From Microstegium vimineum (lineage: Eukaryota; Streptophyta; Magnoliopsida; Poales; Poaceae), in the NCBI GenBank assembly GCA_022036555.1, contig CM039129.1:21741973-21805972 (forward strand): a stretch of 64,000 nucleotides of DNA. Reading direction: 5' to 3'. This document shows, piece after piece, positions 58,547 to 64,000 of this stretch. Every line of letters begins with the position of its first letter. Position 1 is the first letter of the stretch. Both the position numbers and the translations under genes were made by a program. The notes under the pieces were generated by a model. It was given only the letters and a program-made list of their open reading frames with translations, had not been told where the DNA came from and did not search any database.

Positions 58547-59905
58547 TGTAAGTGCATTCGCCCCCTATGTGTGGGTTTTGGATAATTGATAACAATCAAA
58601 TTAGGGACTAACATGCTTCTCTGAGTATATTCACAGATGTTAGTCCATTGATAAATTGAAACGATGAAATATGGTGATTGAAGCACCCCAAATTCTACTC
58701 TCTGGAAAGCGGTCCATCTCAAGTGCTAAAGAGTTTTATTCTTTTGAATTGAGTTATAGGAAAAGCCGTACTACCAAGAGGGATACAAATTGGACTAGCT
58801 AGAAGTGGGTAAGAGTGCTCAAGTTATTAGTATAGAGACGCTTGAGAGACGCCGTAAAGAACAGATCCTTGGAAGGTGTTTTGTGCTGTCAGCAGAGCTA
58901 CCGGTAGTACCGGTTGCTCTCACTAGTAGTACCGGTGAGGACCGGTAGTACCGGTCAGGAACCGGTAGTACCGGTAGGCCTTTTTCCCGCACGCCTTCAG
59001 GGCTCAGCCCCAACTGTCACAAAGTGACCGGTAGTACCGGTGGTAGTACCGGTACCGCTTCGGGGGCTGAAGACTTTAAGTCTATCGAAGCCCCCTTTCT
59101 CTTTCTCACCCATTCATTCACTCACTCTTCACCTACCTTGAGACAAAGGGCTCTCCAAGCATTGACTCACCCTTCTCTCTCTCCCTCTTTCTCTACAACT
59201 TCGATTCTTGCAAGATTAGAGCGAGGCAAGTGAGATTGAGTGCGGGGAACTTCGATCTACGACTTGAGCACTTGGATTCATCTTCTAGCCGGTTGGATTT
59301 GTGTTTGTTACTCTTGGGTTCTTGGAACCCTAGCCGGCCAGGCGTTCTTCGTGGTTGCCCGAATTGCTCCATTTGTGTTGGCACCCCGAAGTGTTTGTAT
59401 TACCCTTGTGATTCTTAGTGAAAATCTCGGGCTAACCTTTGTGGTTGCTTAGAGAGAGGCAAGGAGGTGAAAGAGACTCCGACCTTTGTGGTCACCTCAA
59501 CAACGGGGACGTAGGTGCTCCTTGGTGGAGACCGAACCTCGGATTAAATCTTGTGTCTCGCGTGCTTGCTTTGGCTTCATTCATATACTTTGTGCTATCA
59601 CTTGTTCTTCGTGTTCTTCCTCTCCCTCTTTGTTCTTAGGGTTGGAGGAGCCGATCTACGATTTAGTGAAGGAGCAAGACAAGGGGAGTCGATCTACCAC
59701 CTCTACATCACCCAAGGATAGTAAGGAATTAGTGAATCTAAGTTGAATTCATTCAAGATTTGCTAGTTCCCGTAAGTCACCGGTAGTACCGGTCCATCAC
59801 CGGTAGTACTGATTTCTGCATCAAGTTTTTGAATTTCAGGTTTTGAGAATTGCCTATTCACAACCCCCCCCCCCCCCCCCCCTCTAGGCCAATTAGGTCC
59901 TTTCA
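58547..59905 (+). repeat. 3' LTR of element 5 (1359 bp)
   Basis: TGTAAGTGCATTCG to CCTTTCA, with the polypurine tract before it and LINE sequence after it. The U3 cluster (58897-59055) has about ten ACCGGT words in ACCGGTAGTACCGGT pairs, more than the 5' LTR, so the array expands and contracts. Two more lie in U5 (59779-59808). A 20-base poly-C run lies at 59863-59882. Confidence 0.88.
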
Positions 59906-60088
59906 GTTTGGCATGTGGTTTTTTTGTTGTTTGAGTGGGGTTTTGGGATTCATCTCTCGACCCTCCCTTTGTAACATTTTGGTGGGGGGTTTTCAGGTTT
60001 GGTCTTTTGACCTTGCCTTTGTAACCCCTTTTTTTCTTCCTTCTTAATGAAATGACACGCAGCTCTCCTTCGTTGTTCGAAAAAAAAG
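59906..60088 (+). other. LINE 3' UTR and tail
   Basis: The T/G-rich 3' UTR ends in CTTAATGAAATGACACGCAG, a form common at plant LINE 3' ends, and an A-rich tail. It is the right half of the LINE that element 5 entered. Confidence 0.6.
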
Positions 60089-60350
60089 AATAATCATAAA
60101 GACCAAACAGGATATCATCTAACTTACAAAGTTTTTAACTTTAAAGCAGTTTGTAAAAAATAGTGAAATTATGTAAAATGGCGCAGTTAAAGAGGGACTC
60201 AAAAGAACTACAAACACACGCCAACAAGTGAACTAGCATGTTCGGTTCTTAATTTACCAAAAAGTAAATTAAGGACAACAAATACTAATATTATCCAATT
60301 CATTGCAAATGCTTAAGTGAAAGGCATTATTTTAATATGTGTACAAGTAC

Positions 60351-61584
60351 CTGATGATACCCACTCCAATCAGGAGATGGATACATTCCTTGAGGTGGAA
60401 CCATCCCTCCACCGTATGACGGTGCTGGAGCTAGAAAAGGGACATGTTCATTCAATGTTCTCTGGTCAGGCCATATCTGAAGGCCAGGTTGAGAGGATCC
60501 TTGGCCATTTTGCAGTGGTGTATCCCCATTCTCATGCTCCAACCTGGTTCTTTTGAAGGCGCATTAGTAGGATCTGGGTGGTGAAACTTGCAGTTAGTCG
60601 CAAATTTGCAGCTCCCCGTGCGCATATAGTATGGGCACTCCTTTTCATCCTGCAACATTAAAAACAGCTTATGCCTTCCATAATTCCATACAAACAATGT
60701 TATCAAGTTATCTGGTCGATCCTAGTTGCCATGGGACCGACCAGGCGACTAATTTGTCGTTGATCAGGGTGACTAGTCAGCCCTGGTCGGTCCTAGTTGT
60801 CATATATATCAGGATTCAGGACTAACATACCAAATATATACTAATATAATCAAGCACGAAGATAACTCTACGGCGGTGGCTGCATCTAGGGTTCCAAATT
60901 GGGGTGGAAAACATGAAGCATGAAGCCCAAATGCAGCCCCTGTCCTAAGCTCCCAGCAACTCCATTGTATTTATGGTCATCCAACCCATAGTCGTCCAAC
61001 AACTAATGATTAGCCAACAACTAATCGGTTGACCAGGAAACTAATCGGACAAATTGAGTCATAGCCCATAGTCCAGGATACCGACTAGGACAACTAATCA
61101 TGATTATTAATGGATGACACTGCATACAAAGGTAAACTGAGTTGACAAGTGCATCCAAAGTTTTCAGTTTCATGTTAATTTGTGCCTGAATCAATTATCA
61201 AGATTACACCTAGATATGATTTTGCACCTTGAAGTGGTATTCTACTATTGTCAGGACAAAACAAAAATTGAAAATTTTGTATTTTAGCCAAATAAAAACA
61301 AGATAGCCCAACTAAGTACCCACAATCCCTGCCACCAGCTCCAGCACCAATAATTTTAGAAACTAAAGATGTTCTTTGAACTAGAGCTCTGCCAAACAGG
61401 CCCTTAATTACACTGAAATGAACAAGTATATAAGCTGCACAAGTAATGAGAGACTTACTGGTCGCAGTGGAAGACCTAGAAAGTTCAGCTCAGCCTTTTC
61501 AACCTCTGTTTTCCCATATTTTCCCTCCCGGTGGAGGTATTTGCAAGCTTTACCAAATTTGCATCCTCCAGGTGTTGAATGATA
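60351..61584 (-). pseudogene. HUA1-like gene, two middle exons
   Basis: Exon 61584-61459 (42 codons) reads GGCKFGKACKYLH, the end of a finger, and ELNFLGLPLRP. Exon 60649-60351 starts DEKECPYYMRTGSCKF, a complete finger, then has a Q/P-rich linker ending PSPDWSGYHQ. A single missing base after the KEPG codons forces a frame change; the frame before it would end at about 60452 and the one after it matches the family. The splice sites are intact. Confidence 0.8.
60650..61458 (-). other. Intron of the HUA1-like gene with a GACTAG-rich repeat
   Basis: No coding exon. 60715-61100 repeats CGACTAG, GGTCGG and CAACTAATCG words in both orientations, which suggests an unidentified MITE-like insertion, but clear ends and a target duplication were not seen. 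Confidence 0.4.
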
Positions 61585-63311
61585 CTGAAAGGAATATTGT
61601 GTTATACGTCAGACAGGTGCAGAATAACATTACCATGAAAGATCTAATCCCTAACTCATGCCTTAGATTTCACATATAAGATACATAAGCATGAGTTTAT
61701 TCTATGCATTACTATCAGCTGATACAGTGATACTGTCACCTATGTTACCAAGATACAGCAGGTAAGAGTCGTATCCCACATCGGATACAGGTGCGTGGTG
61801 GATTACTTGCAGTGATATGTACCATGTATGTGTCCGATACAGTTCTGTGTGCAGGAAGCCAGAGGAGATAGAATGAACTAGACCACTGCTTCACGTCACC
61901 TACCAGCGCTAACCAATCTGCTATGTGAGTGAGGAGAGCAGAAACAAGATGCTGCTGCTGAGTAGTAGTGCGGGTGAGCCATGGGGATGCTCCGCTGCTG
62001 CAGAGGGAGAGTCAGCGGTGGCGGCGGCTGTGGCTGTAGTCATGGGGAGCTGGAGAAGACCTTCTAGGCTGCTAGCTTATGTTCTGTGGGGTGATTGGCT
62101 GAGAGCTTAGGTGCCTAGGCTCAAGGGGGGGGGGGGGTTGGGGGGCCTTTAGTAAATTAATGAGCTGAGCATGTAAGTGTGGCATAGCGAAGTGTATTCA
62201 CATGTGTATTTTCTATGATATATACCTTGTCCAGATTAACATGTTTATTAGCATGTGTACATTGTGTTTGTCTTTACAAATTATTACAACAAGGCATTGA
62301 TATGAAGGCAACATTTCGATGATCCTGTCTCCAACAATTAAACTGATGCTGCTTGTTTTTTTAGCCTACATGCAAACGCAAAATCACAATATAATTTGTT
62401 GTTCCTGCTATTATATGTAAATTACTATTTTATTTTAAAAAATTATAAAACATATCCATGTATCTTTTTTTTAATGGCATATCCATGTATCCAAATCAGT
62501 CTGATACCTGTGCTGCATTGCTGATCACAACTAATTTTGCAACAAAAAAGAAGTACATAACAGGGAAAAAAATGCTCAACTAGAACAAGCATTGCATCGA
62601 AGTACACATAACAGAAAAATTAAGGTACAAAACAAGGAAGTTCGTGAAAGCCACTGTAGTTACACCAGTGTGGACTGTGGAGGCTAAGCTAGCCTGAGAT
62701 GAAGCCATGAAGTTAGTTTTCAGCAATGTTGCCTGGACAACAGTGTCCCACATTTTTTTGCCAAGTCAGACACCTCGCACCTGTGTCAGATTCGAACACC
62801 CATGTCGCATACCAAGTGCAATTTGGCATGTCTCCAAAATGTTTCCAAATCAGACACCCGCACCAGAAATGGACACCAACACCCACACCGCCATACAGTG
62901 TCCATGTAACCTTGGTTTTCAGACAGAAATATGCAAAAAGATGGAATAATATATCCATCTACTGGATTTGGTTCAAGATGGCCCATGGTTCAACACAGAA
63001 GACACCACTGGCTTGACCTCAGGGAACTGCTTCTCAGCACCAATACCAATTGAATCATAAAATATGTTATCATTAAGGCCTATGTAGCACGGATACGGAT
63101 ACGCGGATACGGCAATTTTCTAAAAAACCCGATACGCGGATACGTTTTACTATTTTTTTTAAATAAATAAATAATAGCACATATTTAAATTGTGAAAGTA
63201 GCCAAAGCAAAAACCAGAACTATGAATCAATTTATTACTAAAATTTGAGTATTCAGTAATCACTAATCAGTACAAGTAGCAGTTCAGTACATCACCTTGA
63301 ACTCTGAAGTA
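61585..63311. other. Non-coding DNA upstream of the visible HUA1-like exons
   Basis: The missing upstream zinc-finger exons were looked for here and not found. Visible features are GATAC-containing words at 61720-61840, a long G run at 62126-62150, a degenerate repeat at 62740-62930 (CAGACACC, GTGTCCA), and GGATACGGATACGCGGATACGG at about 63087-63145. All are dispersed repeat-like. No gene is supported. Confidence 0.4.
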
Positions 63312-63546
63312 CTCCCTCCGTCCCTAAATAAGTGTCGTCATTGGTGTCCGTGCCACAAGTTTGACTCGATTTGTAGAAAATACGTGCAACGTTTGTAGTT
63401 TCAAATAAATTTATTAAAAAACTAGATTCAAAGATCTTTTCAACGATACTAATTATGTAGCATAAATATTAATATTTTTTAATATATATTTAGTCAAAGA
63501 AGTTTCTTGGGAACCGCAAACGACACTTATTTAGGGACGGAGGGAG
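63312..63546. mobile_element. Stowaway MITE
   Basis: Inverted ends CTCCCTCCGTCCCTAAATAAGTGTCG, the left one matched by CGACACTTATTTAGGGACGG at the right, flanked by TA on each side (63310-63311 and 63547-63548). It is 235 bp with no coding capacity. Confidence 0.92.
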
Positions 63547-63702
63547 TACTCCTTAGAAAGGAGAGGAAGAGGATAAAGGAGCATAGGTACAGCCACATAA
63601 ACAGCCGCACAGGAAATCAAATTCGCAAATCACGAGTGCAGACTAGTAAACTCAGATGCGGCTCGTGGCTGGTCGAATCCTAACCCCACTCCACCACCAG
63701 CC

Positions 63703-64000
63703 ATGGGATCCCAGCCGCCGGTCTCCCGCGTGGCCTTGGAGCCCCTCGCCACGCTCGACCGCGCTGCGCTCGCCAGCCTCCCCGTCTCCTCCATCCCCAC
63801 TCGCCATTCGCTCCGCCGCCCTTTCCGGCCACCTGCTATACCTCGGCATCGGCGCCGGCAAGCTGCTCCTCTTCTCCCTCCACCCCCCGAGTTGCTTCGC
63901 CTCCTCCCTGTCTCCGCCATCATCCTGCTCCCCTCAGTCGCAAATCACAGAAGCAGAGGCCCGTCGCCAGTGGCCAGCGGCCAGCGAGCGGGGATGTGGC
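63703..64000 (+). pseudogene. Probable N-terminus of a VPS3/TGFBRAP1-like (CNH-domain) protein
   Basis: From ATG 63703: MGSQPPVSRVALEPLATLD, then after a frame change near 63800 IRSAALSGHLLYLGIGAG and KLLLFSLHP, then back to the first frame with LLRLLPVSAIILLP. These pieces resemble the start of plant vacuolar sorting proteins of the VPS3/TGFBRAP1/VPS39 type, which tether endosomes and vacuoles. The two frame changes suggest a broken copy or sequence errors. It runs off the window end. The opposite strand is also open but shows no domain. Confidence 0.4.

Larger units (their letters stand above)
40617..59905 (+). mobile_element. SIRE-type Ty1/copia element (element 5) with two nested elements
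   Basis: Order: truncated 5' LTR, primer site, gag (interrupted by element 4), RT (interrupted by element 6), RNase H, spacer, third ORF, polypurine tract, 3' LTR. Protease and the integrase core are missing between gag and RT. It is a third SIRE family, with LTR and gag sequence clearly different from elements 1 and 2. It sits in a LINE 3' UTR. Removing the two nested elements and one copy of each duplication restores adjacent reading frames. Confidence 0.85.
39956..60088 (+). mobile_element. 5'-truncated LINE, split by element 5
   Basis: The left part (39956-40602) encodes the C-terminal zinc-binding region of a plant LINE reverse transcriptase. The right part (59906-60088) is the LINE 3' UTR, ending with cttaatgaaatgacacgcagctctcc and an A-rich tail at about 60080. 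Between them sits element 5 and its nested insertions. The direction is plus, opposite to the host HUA1-like gene. Confidence 0.7.
36487..61584 (-). pseudogene. HUA1-like CCCH zinc-finger gene split by a giant TE-filled intron
   Basis: Four exons are clear on the minus strand: 61584-61459, 60649-60351, 37551-37279 and 36642-36487, all with AG/GT borders. Each encodes a C-X8-C-X5-C-X3-H finger (the first lacks its initial Cys, which would be in an upstream exon). Phrases such as ELNFLGLPLRP, KECPYYMRTGSCKF and VCTYYGRYGFCKYGP resemble Arabidopsis HUA1, a six-finger RNA-binding protein that acts on AGAMOUS pre-mRNA. Fingers one and two were not found up to 64000. The second visible exon is 299 nt and lacks one base near 60550, which shifts the frame; without that loss it would be 300 nt and in phase. 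The third intron is 22.8 kb. Either the gene is dead or the missing base is a sequence error. Confidence 0.8.

Noticed and set aside
62707..63016. Overlapping frames near 62.8 kb
   Set aside because: They follow a degenerate dispersed repeat with CAGACACC/GTGTCCA words; no conserved domain and both strands equally open.

Overview
The window is a plant nuclear chromosome segment, almost certainly from a grass (Poaceae). The evidence is two Stowaway MITEs with CTCCCTCCGTCC-type ends, CACTA elements, grass-style SIRE (Maximus-type) Ty1/copia elements with a third ORF, a chromodomain Ty3 element, and spliced plant genes: a HUA1-like CCCH zinc-finger gene, a CHX cation/proton antiporter relic and a probable VPS3/TGFBRAP1-like 5' end. 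I cannot name the species. Nothing prokaryotic or organellar was seen. Most of the window is nested, decaying transposable elements.

Layout, left to right. 1-6969: remains of Ty3-type LTR elements, including a gag-only ORF with no pol. 6970-9762: a CACTA relic with a multi-exon Ptta/En-Spm (Transposase_24-like) gene and GTGACG-rich subterminal repeats. 9763-18273: a minus-strand SIRE element (element 1), truncated at its 3' end and carrying an 894-bp mini-CACTA (11655-12548, TSD TGA). It is inserted in a grass gene fragment (18274-18864). 18905-21604: an LTR-like fragment, then a CHX antiporter pseudogene split by a solo LTR (20193-21025, TSD CTCGT). 21605-34951: a 13.3-kb plus-strand SIRE element (element 2) with both LTRs, gag, pol and a third ORF, flanked by acgag/acggg.

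34952-36486 holds no gene I can see. From 36487 to 61584 lies a minus-strand HUA1-like gene of which four exons are recognisable. The intron between its exons at 37279-37551 and 60351-60649 is about 22.8 kb and filled with nested elements: a truncated Ty1/copia (37594-39955, minus); a LINE (39956-60088, plus) that contains a third SIRE element (element 5, 40617-59905); and element 5 in turn contains an Ale-type copia (element 4, 42375-47199, TSD GTTTG) in its gag and a chromodomain Ty3 element (element 6, 49766-54619, TSD ATATC) in its pol. 61585-63702 is non-coding with repeats and a Stowaway. A probable VPS3/TGFBRAP1-like N-terminus starts at 63703.

The most interesting pattern is in the SIRE elements. 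Each of the three families carries its own cluster of short palindromic GC-rich motifs in the LTR: GTCCGG/CCGGAC in element 1, GCGTCCGTCG in element 2, ACCGGTAGTACCGGT in element 5. In elements 1 and 2 it lies just upstream of a TATA-like box. In elements 2 and 5 the same family-specific motif recurs between pol and the third ORF, as if a promoter-like module had been duplicated in front of that ORF. Elements 1 and 2 also share two in-frame stop codons at the gag/protease boundary.
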